DNA of 64,000 nt from Pseudomonas sp. TH15 (GCF_016651105.1 NZ_JAEKEL010000001.1:4888001-4952000), one strand, 5' to 3'. Positions 17,190 through 26,943 are shown, numbered from the stretch's first letter. Notes: generated from the letters alone by a model not told the origin. A program made the numbers and translations.

Positions 17190-19460
17190 TCAAGCCATTT
17201 CAGCCGTGGTCTCGAACTCGAAGGTCAACTCGCCGTCCTTAAGGTCGATGTGAACCACACCACCATGGTCAGCCAATTCACCAAAGAGAATCTCCTCAGC
17301 CAGCGGACGCTTGATCTTGTCCTGGATCAAACGCGCCATTGGTCGAGCGCCCATTGCCGAGTCGTAGCCACCCGCTGCCAGCCAACTGCGTGCAGCGTCG
17401 GTCACTTCCAACTGCACGCGCTTGTCTTCCAACTGCGCTTGAAGCTCGGTAAGGAACTTGTCCACCACGCTTTTGATGACCTCATGACTGAGGCGACCAA
17501 ACTGGATAATGGTGTCCAGACGGTTGCGGAACTCTGGCGTAAAGCTCTTCTTGATCACTTCCATCGCATCGGACGAGTGGTCCTGATGGGTGAAACCGAT
17601 CGAAGCGCGGGCTGCGGTTTCGGCGCCCGCGTTGGTCGTCATGATGACAATCACGTTACGGAAATCCGCTTTGCGCCCGTTGTTATCAGTCAGCGTACCG
17701 TGATCCATGACCTGCAACAGCAGGTTGAAGACTTCCGGATGCGCCTTCTCGATTTCATCGAGCAGCAATACGCAGTGCGGTTGCTTGGTGATGGCTTCGG
17801 TCAGCAGGCCGCCCTGATCGAACCCGACATAGCCCGGAGGTGCACCGATCAGACGCGATACGGTGTGGCGCTCCATGTACTCGGACATGTCGAAGCGAAC
17901 CAGCTCGATGCCCAGCGCCTTGGCCAACTGACGCGCCGCTTCGGTTTTACCGACACCGGTAGGCCCGGCGAACAGGAACGAACCAACTGGCTTGTCAGGC
18001 GACTTGAGGCCGGCACGGGACAGTTTGATCGCAGTCGACAACGAGTCGATCGCGGCATCCTGACCAAACACCGTCAGCTTCAGGTCACGCTCAAGGTTAC
18101 GCAGCAGCTCTCTGTCGGAACTGTTGACGTGCTTAGGCGGAATCCGCGCGATTTTCGCGACAATGTCCTCGACCTGAGGCACTTCGATGCGTTTCACGCG
18201 TTTCTCGATTGGCTGCAGGCGCTGGTAGGCACCCGCCTCGTCGATAACGTCGATAGCCTTGTCCGGCATGTGCCGGTCATTGATGTAGCGTGACGCCAGT
18301 TCAGCCGCTGCACGCAGGGCTTCATCGCTGTACTCGATGCCGTGGTGCGTTTCGAAACGCCCTTTCAGGCCGCGCAGGATGCTGATGGTGTCTTCTACCG
18401 AAGGCTCCGACACATCGACCTTCTGGAAGCGTCGTGCCAAGGCACGGTCCTTCTCGAAGATCCCGCGGAATTCCTGGAACGTGGTCGAACCGATGCAGCG
18501 GATATCGCCGGACGACAGCAACGGCTTGAGCAGGTTCGAGGCATCCATGACGCCACCGGACGCGGCACCCGCACCAATGATGGTATGGATTTCGTCGATG
18601 AACAGGATCGCCTGCGGACGTTTTTTCAGCTCATTGAGCAACGCCTTGAAGCGTTTCTCGAAATCACCGCGGTATTTGGTCCCGGCCAGCAAGGCCCCCA
18701 AGTCAAGGGAGTAAACCACGCTGTTGGCCAGCAGGTCCGGCACCTGATTGTCGACAATGCGCTTGGCCAGGCCTTCGGCAATCGCGGTTTTACCCACGCC
18801 AGCCTCGCCCACCAGCAGCGGATTGTTTTTGCGACGACGCGCCAGGATCTGCGCGACACGCTCGACTTCGAGCTCACGGCCTACCAGCGGATCGATTCGA
18901 CCCTGGCGCGCGAGTTCGTTGAGGTTGCTGGCATAAGCATCCAGGGGATTGCCTGAAGAAGAAGACTCGCCGCCCTCGTCGTCCTGCATATCTTGCTCAC
19001 CTTCAGAGTGATCGCCGTGCCCCGGCACTTTGGAAATGCCATGGGCGATGTAGTTGACGACATCAATGCGGGCAACGCTCTGCTGTTTCAGCAGGAACAC
19101 CGCCTGACTTTCTTGCTCACTGAAGATTGCGACCAGCACGTTGGCGCCAGTCACTTCGCGTTTGCCCGAGCTCTGTACGTGAAAGACAGCACGCTGCAGA
19201 ACACGCTGGAAGCCCAGGGTTGGTTGGGTCTCGCGATCCTCGTCATGAACGGGGATCAACGGCGTGGTGGAGTCGATGAACTCCTGCAGGTCATGCTTGA
19301 GTTTGTCGAGGTTTGCGCCGCATGCACGCAAAACGGTGGCGGCAGCCTCATTGTCCAATAGGGCCAGCAAGAGGTGTTCGACGGTCATGAATTCATGACG
19401 CTTCGAACGAGCCTCCTTGAAGGCTAGATTGAGGGTGACTTCGAGCTCGCGGTTTAACAT
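17190..19460 (-). CDS. clpA: ATP-dependent Clp protease ATP-binding subunit ClpA
   Basis: A 756-residue AAA+ unfoldase of the ClpAP protease. The N-terminal double Clp repeat domain (about residues 1 to 145) is the ClpS docking site. D1 has Walker A GEAGVGKTAIAEG and D2 has GPTGVGKTEAARQ; the ClpP-binding Ile-Gly-Phe loop is seen in ASIGFTHQD. The length is typical. It follows clpS by 30 bp on the same strand. Substrates include N-end-rule proteins modified by Aat and Bpt encoded nearby. Confidence 0.97.
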   Translation of the reverse strand: MLNRELEVTLNLAFKEARSKRHEFMTVEHLLLALLDNEAAATVLRACGANLDKLKHDLQEFIDSTTPLIPVHDEDRETQPTLGFQRVLQRAVFHVQSSGKREVTGANVLVAIFSEQESQAVFLLKQQSVARIDVVNYIAHGISKVPGHGDHSEGEQDMQDDEGGESSSSGNPLDAYASNLNELARQGRIDPLVGRELEVERVAQILARRRKNNPLLVGEAGVGKTAIAEGLAKRIVDNQVPDLLANSVVYSLDLGALLAGTKYRGDFEKRFKALLNELKKRPQAILFIDEIHTIIGAGAASGGVMDASNLLKPLLSSGDIRCIGSTTFQEFRGIFEKDRALARRFQKVDVSEPSVEDTISILRGLKGRFETHHGIEYSDEALRAAAELASRYINDRHMPDKAIDVIDEAGAYQRLQPIEKRVKRIEVPQVEDIVAKIARIPPKHVNSSDRELLRNLERDLKLTVFGQDAAIDSLSTAIKLSRAGLKSPDKPVGSFLFAGPTGVGKTEAARQLAKALGIELVRFDMSEYMERHTVSRLIGAPPGYVGFDQGGLLTEAITKQPHCVLLLDEIEKAHPEVFNLLLQVMDHGTLTDNNGRKADFRNVIVIMTTNAGAETAARASIGFTHQDHSSDAMEVIKKSFTPEFRNRLDTIIQFGRLSHEVIKSVVDKFLTELQAQLEDKRVQLEVTDAARSWLAAGGYDSAMGARPMARLIQDKIKRPLAEEILFGELADHGGVVHIDLKDGELTFEFETTAEMA

Positions 19461-19490
19461 AGCTTCACCTCATACCCAAGTGGTCGGCGA

Positions 19491-19874
19491 TTAACCGTCC
19501 TTCTCGATTTCACAGAGTAGCGGATGCTGGCTTTCCCTGGCGTACTGGTTGACCTGCATGGCCTTCGTCTCGGCGATGTCGCGGGTAAACACTCCACATA
19601 CTGCCCGCCCTTCTGTGTGGACGGCCAGCATGACCTTGGTCGCCAGCTCGCGATTCAGGTTAAAAAACACCTCGAGCACTTCGACGACGAAATCCATCGG
19701 TGTGTAGTCATCATTAAACAAAACCACCTTGTACATCGGCGGCGCCTGTAAAGCAGGCTTGGCCTCCTGAACAGCAATGCCTGCGGAATCGTCGTCGTGC
19801 TCCTCCGGGAGATCTTTCTGGAGAGTCGGGCGATCCTGATTGAATGTTAGTCGAATCTGGCTGATTGCATGCAT
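19491..19874 (-). CDS. clpS: ClpA adaptor protein ClpS
   Basis: A 127-residue adaptor that binds N-terminal Leu, Phe, Trp and Tyr and hands the proteins to ClpAP. The core shows the ligand-pocket stretch VVLFNDDYTPMDFVV and the ClpA-contact region LAVHTEGRAVCGVFTRD. The N-terminal 40 residues are an acidic, probably disordered tail, longer than in E. coli. The start at 19874 gives the MHAISQIRLTFNQ N-terminus common in Pseudomonas. It is the first gene of the clpSA unit. Confidence 0.96.
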   Translation of the reverse strand: MHAISQIRLTFNQDRPTLQKDLPEEHDDDSAGIAVQEAKPALQAPPMYKVVLFNDDYTPMDFVVEVLEVFFNLNRELATKVMLAVHTEGRAVCGVFTRDIAETKAMQVNQYARESQHPLLCEIEKDG

Positions 19875-20099
19875 GGAAAGAAAGGTTCGTCAGTTGTGCA
19901 AATACAGTGGTGGGGGCGGCTATCAACGATTTCAACTCCGACTGCCCAGTCACCTTGACTATCGGGAAAACGGTGTTACAACCAATAGAGCCCACAGTGG
20001 GTAAAAAAGGTCCGCGGAGTCAATCTTATTTATGAGATTCGACTGCGGATGTACTGGATGATACTCCAGTGATGGAGTCTGTTGCAGAGGGATATGAGC

Positions 20100-20381
20100 A
20101 TGGCAGTCGGTAAGGTGAAGTGGTTCAACAATGCCAAGGGGTTCGGTTTCATTAATACCGACGCCAGAGAAGGACGCGATGAGGACGGCAAAGAGATCGA
20201 CTTCTTTGCCCACTATTCGGCCATCGACATGGAGGGCTACAAAACCCTCAAGGCCGGACAATCCGTAAACTTCGAGATCATCCAGGGACCCAAAGGCCTG
20301 CACGCGGTGAAGATCACGGCTGCCACTACTGCGAACGAACACACCGCACCTTCCATCCACAAAGAATCGGTGTCGAGCTGA
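20100..20381 (+). CDS. cspD: Cold-shock-domain protein, CspD-like
   Basis: A 93-residue single-stranded nucleic-acid-binding protein. The RNP1 motif is KGFGFI and RNP2 is DFFAHYS; the DGYKTLKAGQ-like region and QGPKGLHA are typical of CspD, which blocks replication in E. coli. Between RNP1 and RNP2 there is an acidic stretch (NTDAREGRDEDGKEI) about 8 to 10 residues longer than usual, and a Ser/Thr/His-rich C-terminal tail. The start could be 20094, closer to the GAGGG site, or 20100, which matches the family N-terminus. It is divergent from clpSA, as in other Pseudomonas. Confidence 0.88.
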   Translation: MAVGKVKWFNNAKGFGFINTDAREGRDEDGKEIDFFAHYSAIDMEGYKTLKAGQSVNFEIIQGPKGLHAVKITAATTANEHTAPSIHKESVSS

Positions 20382-20403
20382 CGCAACCCGTCATCCAGTC
20401 ATG

Positions 20404-20430
20404 AAAAAACCGCCCGAAGGCGGTTTTTTT
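20404..20430. terminator. Bidirectional terminator between cspD and icd
   Basis: AAAAAACCGCC-CGAA-GGCGGTTTTTT is symmetrical, with A and T runs on both sides. It can stop the convergent cspD (plus) and icd (minus) transcripts. Confidence 0.9.
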
Positions 20431-20443
20431 TGGTGCAAATTTC

Positions 20444-21700
20444 TTACATGTGCGAAATCAGCGCATCGCCGAAGCCGGAAGAAGACACCAGTTTGGCGCC
20501 TTCCATCAGACGCTCGAAATCATAGGTCACGGTCTTGGCGGAAATCGCGCCGTTGGTGCCTTTGATGATCAGATCAGCCGCTTCGGTCCAGCCCATATGA
20601 CGCAGCATCATCTCGGCGGACAGGATCAGCGAGCCCGGGTTGACCTGGTCTTTGCCGGCATATTTCGGCGCAGTACCGTGGGTCGCTTCGAACATGGCGA
20701 TAGTGTCGGACAGGTTGGCACCCGGCGCGATACCGATACCGCCTACTTCAGCCGCCAGGGCGTCGGAGAGGTAGTCGCCGTTCAGGTTCAGGGTCGCGAT
20801 CACATCGTACTCAGCCGGGCGCAGCAGGATCTGCTGGAGCATGGCGTCGGCGATGGCATCCTTGACGATGACGTTCTTGCCGGTTTTCGGGTTCTTGAAC
20901 TGCATCCACGGACCGCCGTCGAGCAGGGTCGCGCCGAACTCTTCAGCCGCCACTTCGTAGGCCCACTCCTTGAAGGCACCTTCGGTGAACTTCATGATGT
21001 TGCCTTTGTGCACGATGGTCAGCGAATCGCGGTCGTTGTCGACCACATATTGCAGAGCCTTGCGCGCCAGACGCTTGGTGCCTTGCAGCGAAACCGGCTT
21101 GATACCGATACCGCAGTTTTCGTCGAAGCGGATCTTGGTGACGCCCATTTCATCTTTCAGGAACTTGATGACTTTGGTCGCTTCCGGCGAACCGGCCTTC
21201 CACTCGATGCCGGCGTAGATGTCTTCCGAGTTCTCACGGAAGATCGTCATGTCGACGTCGCCTGGCTTCTTGACCGGGCTCGGCACGCCTTCGAACCAGC
21301 GTACCGGACGCAGGCAGACGTAAAGGTCGAGTTGTTGGCGCAGGGCCACGTTCAGCGAACGGATGCCGCCACCGACCGGGGTGGTCAGAGGGCCCTTGAT
21401 GGAAACCACGTAATCCTTGACTGCGTCCAGGGTTTCCTGAGGCAGCCAGGTGTCCTGATCGTAAACCTGAGTCGCTTTTTCCCCGGCGTAGACTTCCATC
21501 CAGGAAATTTTGCGCTCGCCGCCGTAAGCCTTCTTAACAGCAGCATCGACAACCTTGATCATGACCGGGCTGATATCAACGCCGATGCCATCACCTTCAA
21601 TGAAGGGGATGATCGGGTTGTTAGGAACATTGAGAGAATGGTCTGCATTGACGGTGATTTTGTCGCCGACTGCTGGAACCTGAATCTTCTTGTATCCCAT
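20444..21700 (-). CDS. icd: NADP isocitrate dehydrogenase, homodimeric type
   Basis: A 418-residue TCA-cycle enzyme converting isocitrate to 2-oxoglutarate. It is E. coli Icd-like, with the substrate and regulatory stretch GGGIRSLNVALRQ; its serine corresponds to S113, which AceK phosphorylates to divert isocitrate to the glyoxylate shunt. The ATG at 21700 is chosen because GGAG lies 8 bp upstream and MGYKKIQVP is the family N-terminus; longer frames up to 21769 lack this. It is divergent from idh, and isocitrate lyase is encoded at 31.6 kb. Confidence 0.97.
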   Translation of the reverse strand: MGYKKIQVPAVGDKITVNADHSLNVPNNPIIPFIEGDGIGVDISPVMIKVVDAAVKKAYGGERKISWMEVYAGEKATQVYDQDTWLPQETLDAVKDYVVSIKGPLTTPVGGGIRSLNVALRQQLDLYVCLRPVRWFEGVPSPVKKPGDVDMTIFRENSEDIYAGIEWKAGSPEATKVIKFLKDEMGVTKIRFDENCGIGIKPVSLQGTKRLARKALQYVVDNDRDSLTIVHKGNIMKFTEGAFKEWAYEVAAEEFGATLLDGGPWMQFKNPKTGKNVIVKDAIADAMLQQILLRPAEYDVIATLNLNGDYLSDALAAEVGGIGIAPGANLSDTIAMFEATHGTAPKYAGKDQVNPGSLILSAEMMLRHMGWTEAADLIIKGTNGAISAKTVTYDFERLMEGAKLVSSSGFGDALISHM

Positions 21701-22194
21701 GCTGAACTCCATTGTTTGGATTGAACATCTGGCTTCGTTCGAGCGTACCCCAGTTAAATCAGCGCGCAAACCCTATGTTCCACCCATCTGCCGCAAAGCT
21801 GTGCAGTTCGTGATCTACAAGCCTGAAAGCAAAGGGAAAAGCGCCAAACTCAAGCACGGTGCAAGACTCTACGCCGCCCGCCGCCCTGCGACCTTTAGAC
21901 CAATGGACGAGAATCGTTGCATATGAACCATCGGCAGATTGCCAGCTACCTATGTATAATGCCGCCGCTGACCGAAGGGTCACAAAGGCCAAGCTCTCTA
22001 TTACGAGACTTTCAGCCAGATTGAAGCCGGGTTGTTACCGCAGCCCACCCGCTTGACGCTCGACTGATGCACCCAACATCACCGCGAAGAAACCTCGACA
22101 TTCGGCTCATGGATGACTTTGAACGAACGCGCTTACACGGCGCCCCTCGAGTTTCGGCGCACGCTTTAGCAAAGAAGAGAGAGTTAATCCGAAT
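21701..22194. promoter_or_regulatory. Divergent control region between icd and idh
   Basis: A 494-bp gap with no convincing gene. On the plus strand a perfect TATAAT lies at 21955–21960, followed by a G/C-rich discriminator (GCCGCC). No good −35 element sits 16 to 18 bp upstream, so an activator or another sigma class may be needed. If used, it would give idh a leader of about 230 bases. Several short palindromes are present, but none fits a known regulator. Confidence 0.45.
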
Positions 22195-24420
22195 ATGCCC
22201 ACCCGCTCGAAGATCATCTATACCTTCACCGACGAAGCCCCAGCCCTCGCCACCTATTCACTGTTGCCTATCGTAGAGGCCTTCACCGCCTCCGCTGATA
22301 TTGCCGTGGAAACCCGCGACATCTCTCTTGCAGGGCGCATCCTGGCCAGCTTCCCCGAGCAATTGGGTGACAAAGCCGTAGCCGACCACCTCGCCGAACT
22401 GGGCGACCTGGCCGTTACGCCTGAAGCCAACATCATCAAGCTGCCGAACATCAGCGCCTCGGTTCCGCAACTGCAAGCCGCGATCAAAGAGCTGCAAGCC
22501 CAGGGCTTCGCACTGCCGGACTATCCGGAAACCGTGAGCAGCGACGCAGACAAAGAAGCCAAGTCGCGTTACGACAAGATCAAGGGCAGCGCCGTAAACC
22601 CGGTTCTGCGCGAAGGCAACTCTGATCGTCGTGCCCCGCTGTCGGTCAAGAACTACGCTCGCAAGCACCCGCACAAAATGGGCGCCTGGGCTGCGGACTC
22701 CAAGTCCCACGTCGCGCACATGAGCACCGGCGATTTCTACGGCAGCGAAAAAGCTGCCCTGATCGACGCCGCTGACGCCGTTAAAATCGAACTGATCGCT
22801 CAAGACGGCACCACCACCGTCCTGAAAGAAAAGACCACCGTGCAAGCCGGTGAGATCCTCGATTGCGCGGTACTGAGCAAAAACGCCCTGCGCAGCTTCA
22901 TTGCAGCCGAGATCGAAGACGCCAAGCAAAAAGGCGTGCTGCTGTCGGTTCACTTGAAAGCCACCATGATGAAGGTCTCCGACCCGATCATGTTCGGCCA
23001 GATCGTTGCCGAGTTCTATAAAGACGCACTGGCCAAACACGCTGACGTGCTGGCGCAGATCGGCTTTAACCTGAACAACGGCATCGGCGACCTGTACGCT
23101 CGCATCAAGGCCCTGCCGGCCGAGCAGCAAGCGCAGATCGAAGCGGACATCCAGGCGGTCTACGCCGTTCGTCCGTCGTTGGCCATGGTCAACTCCGACA
23201 AAGGCATCACCAACCTGCACGTGCCGAGCGACGTTATCGTCGACGCCTCGATGCCGGCAATGATCCGTGACTCCGGCAAAATGTGGGGCACTGACGGTCA
23301 ACTGCACGACACCAAGGCCGTGATCCCGGATCGCTGCTACGCCACCATCTACCAGGCGGTCATCGAAGACTGCAAGGTAAACGGCGCCTTCGATCCAACC
23401 ACCATGGGCAGCGTGCCAAACGTTGGCCTGATGGCGAAAAAAGCTGAAGAGTACGGCTCGCACGACAAGACTTTCCAGATCAAGAGCAACGGCGTGGTTC
23501 GGGTTTCCGACAGCGCTGGTCGCACCCTGCTGGAACAGTCGGTTGAAGCCGGGGACATCTTCCGCATGTGCCAGACCAAAGACGCGCCGATCCAGGATTG
23601 GGTCAAACTGGCCGTCAACCGTGCTCGCGCAAGCGCCACTCCAGCGATTTTCTGGCTGGACCCAATGCGCGCCCACGACGGCGTTGTGATCGAAAAAGTT
23701 CAGGCTTACCTGAAGGATCACGACACTTCGGGCCTGGACATCCGCATCATGTCGCCAGTCGACGCGATGGCGTTCACCCTGGGCCGCACTCGCGAAGGCA
23801 AGGACACCATCTCGGTGACCGGCAACGTATTGCGCGACTACCTGACCGACCTGTTCCCGATCATGGAACTGGGCACCAGCGCCAAGATGCTGTCGATCGT
23901 CCCGCTGATGAATGGCGGCGGCCTGTTTGAAACCGGCGCTGGCGGTTCGGCACCGAAGCACGTTCAGCAGCTGCTGGAAGAAAACTTCCTGCGCTGGGAT
24001 TCCCTGGGCGAGTTCCTGGCCCTGGCCGCTTCCCTTGAGCATTTGGGTGTGACGTACAACAACCCTAAAGCTTTGGTTTTGGCCAAGACCCTGGACCAGG
24101 CCACTGGCCAGTTCCTGGACAACAACAAGTCGCCATCGCGCAAAGTCGGCAACATCGACAACCGCGGCAGCCACTTCTACCTGGCGCTGTACTGGGCACA
24201 AGCCCTGGCCGCCCAGTCCGAAGACACTGCATTGCAAGCGCAGTTTGGCCAACTGGCCAAGACCCTGGCCGAGAACGAAGCGACCATCGTCGCCGAGCTC
24301 AATGCCGTTCAGGGCAAGCCAGTGGACATCGGCGGTTACTACCACGCCAATGCCGAGCTGATCAGCAAGGCCATGCGCCCAAGCAACACCTTCAACGCCG
24401 CGATCGCTGCGTTGGTTTAA
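22195..24420 (+). CDS. idh: NADP isocitrate dehydrogenase, monomeric type
   Basis: A 741-residue enzyme catalysing the same reaction as Icd but of the unrelated large monomeric family. The N-terminus (KIIYTFTDEAPALATYSLLP) and the region NPVLREGNSDRRAP with its isocitrate-binding residues are typical. The length matches the roughly 740 residues of the family. It has its own promoter region and a terminator. Pseudomonads commonly keep both enzymes; the monomeric one is the more stable source of NADPH in some species. Confidence 0.97.
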   Translation: MPTRSKIIYTFTDEAPALATYSLLPIVEAFTASADIAVETRDISLAGRILASFPEQLGDKAVADHLAELGDLAVTPEANIIKLPNISASVPQLQAAIKELQAQGFALPDYPETVSSDADKEAKSRYDKIKGSAVNPVLREGNSDRRAPLSVKNYARKHPHKMGAWAADSKSHVAHMSTGDFYGSEKAALIDAADAVKIELIAQDGTTTVLKEKTTVQAGEILDCAVLSKNALRSFIAAEIEDAKQKGVLLSVHLKATMMKVSDPIMFGQIVAEFYKDALAKHADVLAQIGFNLNNGIGDLYARIKALPAEQQAQIEADIQAVYAVRPSLAMVNSDKGITNLHVPSDVIVDASMPAMIRDSGKMWGTDGQLHDTKAVIPDRCYATIYQAVIEDCKVNGAFDPTTMGSVPNVGLMAKKAEEYGSHDKTFQIKSNGVVRVSDSAGRTLLEQSVEAGDIFRMCQTKDAPIQDWVKLAVNRARASATPAIFWLDPMRAHDGVVIEKVQAYLKDHDTSGLDIRIMSPVDAMAFTLGRTREGKDTISVTGNVLRDYLTDLFPIMELGTSAKMLSIVPLMNGGGLFETGAGGSAPKHVQQLLEENFLRWDSLGEFLALAASLEHLGVTYNNPKALVLAKTLDQATGQFLDNNKSPSRKVGNIDNRGSHFYLALYWAQALAAQSEDTALQAQFGQLAKTLAENEATIVAELNAVQGKPVDIGGYYHANAELISKAMRPSNTFNAAIAALV

Positions 24421-24439
24421 GGTTGTAAGGATGCAAAGA

Positions 24440-24466
24440 AGCCCCGGCCCCGTGCCGGGGTTTCTG
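24440..24466 (+). terminator. Terminator of idh
   Basis: CCCCGGC-N5-GCCGGGG hairpin followed by TTTCTG, 20 bp after the idh stop. Confidence 0.85.
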
Positions 24467-24500
24467 CTTGTGGCACACATTCAAATGTGAACGCTGGACA

Positions 24501-24592
24501 ATGTGGGAGCGGGCTTGCTCGCGAATACGGCTTATCATTCAACATCTTTATTGACTGACCCACCGCATTCGCGAGCAAGCCCGCTCCCACAT
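24501..24592. repeat. REPIN with 26-bp perfect arms
   Basis: Arms 24501–24526 and 24567–24592 are reverse complements over 26 bases (outer ATGTGGGAGC / GCTCCCACAT), with a 40-bp interior. It lies between idh and nudJ. Confidence 0.88.
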
Positions 24593-24629
24593 TTGATCGT
24601 GTTCAAACAGTAAGAATCGAGGAAGTCCT

Positions 24630-25076
24630 ATGGCCTGGCTACCCCACATCACCGTCGCCACTATCGTCGAAGACAACGGCCGGTTCCTGATGGTCGAAGA
24701 ACTCAAGGGCGGACAAGCGGTACTCAACCAACCCGCCGGCCATCTGGACCCGGACGAAACCCTGATCGAAGCCGCCGTGCGCGAAACCCTCGAAGAAACC
24801 GGCTGGGACGTCGAGCCGACGGGCGTGGTGGGCATTTACCTCTACACCGCACCGAGCAACGGCGTGACCTATCAGCGGGTCTGCTTCACCGCCAAAGCGC
24901 TGAAACACCACCCCGACTATCAGCTGGATGACGGCATCGTCGGCGCCAAATGGCTGACCCGTGACGAATTGGTAGAACAGCGCGCAAACTGGCGCAGTGA
25001 GCTGATCATCCGCTGCATCGATGATTATCTGGACGGTAAACACTTCGGTCTCGAACTGATCCGCCCTTCTCTTTAG
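24630..25076 (+). CDS. nudJ: Nudix phosphohydrolase NudJ
   Basis: A 148-residue Nudix hydrolase; E. coli NudJ acts on thiamine pyrophosphate precursors and nucleoside phosphates. The Nudix box runs from about residue 37 (GHLDPDE) through AAVRETLEETGW. The Glu residues of the REx2EE core that bind metal are present; the third position is Thr rather than an aliphatic residue. The position just before mnmA–hflD–purB is the same as in E. coli. Confidence 0.9.
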   Translation: MAWLPHITVATIVEDNGRFLMVEELKGGQAVLNQPAGHLDPDETLIEAAVRETLEETGWDVEPTGVVGIYLYTAPSNGVTYQRVCFTAKALKHHPDYQLDDGIVGAKWLTRDELVEQRANWRSELIIRCIDDYLDGKHFGLELIRPSL

Positions 25077-25135
25077 CCTTGCGGGCTTCGGCCTGTTAGA
25101 ATCGCGTCCTTTTTCAAGACACTCATTGAATCCCT

Positions 25136-26281
25136 ATGCGTGATCCAGCCCCTTCTGACACACAAAAGAAGCGCGTCATTGTCGGCATGTCCGGCGGCGT
25201 GGACTCTTCCGTTTCCGCTCTCCTGCTGATCGAGCAGGGTTACGAGGTGGAAGGCCTGTTCATGAAGAACTGGGAAGAAGACGATGGAACGGAATACTGC
25301 ACCGCCATGGACGACCTGGCGGATGCGCAGGCTGTGTGCGACAAGATTGGCATCAAGCTGCACACCGCCAACTTCGCCGCCGAGTACTGGGACAACGTGT
25401 TCGAACACTTCCTGGCCGAATACAAGGCCGGGCGCACGCCGAATCCGGACATCCTGTGCAACCGCGAGATCAAGTTCAAGGCGTTCCTCGACTACGCCAT
25501 GATGCTCGGCGCCGACCTGATCGCCACCGGCCACTACGTGCGCCGCCGCGACATCGATGGCCGCACCGAGTTGCTCAAGGGCCTGGACCCGAACAAGGAC
25601 CAGAGCTACTTCCTGCACGCCGTGGGCGGTGAACAGATCGCCAAGACCCTGTTCCCGGTCGGCGAGCTGGAAAAACCCGAAGTCCGCGCGATTGCCGAGA
25701 AGCACGAACTGGCCACCGCGAAGAAAAAGGACTCCACCGGGATCTGCTTTATCGGCGAACGCCGCTTCAGCGACTTCCTCAAGCAGTACCTGCCGGCGCA
25801 GCCAGGCGAGATCAAGACCACCGAAGGTGAAGTCATTGGCCGTCACCACGGCTTGATGTACCACACCATCGGTCAGCGCCAGGGCCTGGGCATCGGCGGC
25901 TTGAAAGACGCCAGTGACGAGCCGTGGTATGTGCTGATCAAGGATCTGGTCAACAACGAGCTGATCGTTGGCCAGGGCAATGATCACCCGTACCTGTTCT
26001 CCCGCGCCCTACTCGCCTCGGACATCTATTGGGTCAACCCGATTGATCTGAGCGAATCCCGCCGTTTGACCGCCAAGGTCCGTTATCGCCAAAGCGACCA
26101 GCCTTGCACGCTGGAAAAGACCGCCACCGGCTACCGCGCGATCTTCGATGACCCGCAACGCGCGGTCACCCCAGGCCAATCCGTGGTGTTCTATGACGGG
26201 GAAATCTGCCTCGGCGGCGGCGTGATCGAAATTGCCGAGCCGTGGACCAGCAAAGGCACTCCTCAAGGCGCACAGCAATGA
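25136..26281 (+). CDS. mnmA: tRNA-specific 2-thiouridylase MnmA
   Basis: A 381-residue enzyme that 2-thiolates U34 of tRNA Lys, Glu and Gln using sulfur from TusE. It has the PP-loop GMSGGVDSSVSA that binds ATP and the two catalytic cysteines, C108 (DILCNREIKF) and C204 (STGICFIGER), equivalent to C102 and C199 in E. coli. The sulfur relay tusDCBE lies at 1.4–2.8 kb. Its stop overlaps the hflD start (ATGA). Confidence 0.97.
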   Translation: MRDPAPSDTQKKRVIVGMSGGVDSSVSALLLIEQGYEVEGLFMKNWEEDDGTEYCTAMDDLADAQAVCDKIGIKLHTANFAAEYWDNVFEHFLAEYKAGRTPNPDILCNREIKFKAFLDYAMMLGADLIATGHYVRRRDIDGRTELLKGLDPNKDQSYFLHAVGGEQIAKTLFPVGELEKPEVRAIAEKHELATAKKKDSTGICFIGERRFSDFLKQYLPAQPGEIKTTEGEVIGRHHGLMYHTIGQRQGLGIGGLKDASDEPWYVLIKDLVNNELIVGQGNDHPYLFSRALLASDIYWVNPIDLSESRRLTAKVRYRQSDQPCTLEKTATGYRAIFDDPQRAVTPGQSVVFYDGEICLGGGVIEIAEPWTSKGTPQGAQQ

Positions 26282-26901
26282 GCCCGACTCAGGAGCAATT
26301 GACGGCACTGGGCGGCGTGTTTCTCGCCGCCGTGCTGGTGGACAAGATCGCCAAGAGCGGCCAGACCAGCGAAGCCGGCCTGACGTGCATGCTCGGCAGC
26401 TTGCTGATTCGCGACCCCAAGGACACCCTGGAAGTCTACGGCGGCGACGACATCAATCTGCGTGAAGGCTATCGCGCGTTGATCGGTGCCCTGGAACGCG
26501 ACCCGAGCACCCTGCAGCGCGAACCACTGCGTTATGCCCTGGCGATGCTGGGTCTTGAGCGTCAATTGGCCAAGCGTGGCGACATGCTCGAGGTGATCGG
26601 CAAGCGCCTGCCACAGATTCAATCCCAGGTTGAGCACTTCGGTCCGGCCCACGAAAACGTGATCGCGGCCTGCGGTGCGCTGTATCAGGACACCCTGAGC
26701 ACCTTGCGCCAACGGATCCAGGTCCACGGCGACATGCGTAACTTGCAGCAACCGAGCAACGCCTCGAAGATCCGCGCGCTGTTGCTCGCCGGGATTCGTT
26801 CGGCGCGGTTGTGGCGGCAGTTGGGTGGCCATCGCTGGCAGCTGGTGATTAGCCGTCGCAAGTTGCTCAAAGAGCTTTACCCGCTGATGCGCAGCAGCTG
26901 A
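26278..26901 (+). CDS. hflD: High-frequency lysogenization protein HflD
   Basis: A 207-residue all-helical peripheral membrane protein. The E. coli homologue binds the lambda CII protein and affects lysogeny; the cellular role is unclear. The N-terminal LTALGGVFLAAVLVDKIAKSGQ and C-terminal ISRRKLLKELYPLM are typical. The ATG at 26278 overlaps the mnmA stop by 4 bases, and the gene sits between mnmA and purB as in E. coli. Confidence 0.93.
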   Translation: MSPTQEQLTALGGVFLAAVLVDKIAKSGQTSEAGLTCMLGSLLIRDPKDTLEVYGGDDINLREGYRALIGALERDPSTLQREPLRYALAMLGLERQLAKRGDMLEVIGKRLPQIQSQVEHFGPAHENVIAACGALYQDTLSTLRQRIQVHGDMRNLQQPSNASKIRALLLAGIRSARLWRQLGGHRWQLVISRRKLLKELYPLMRSS

Positions 26902-26943
26902 ACCGCGCCCGCAACACCGCTTTGTAGTCAGTAACGCGTAGTA

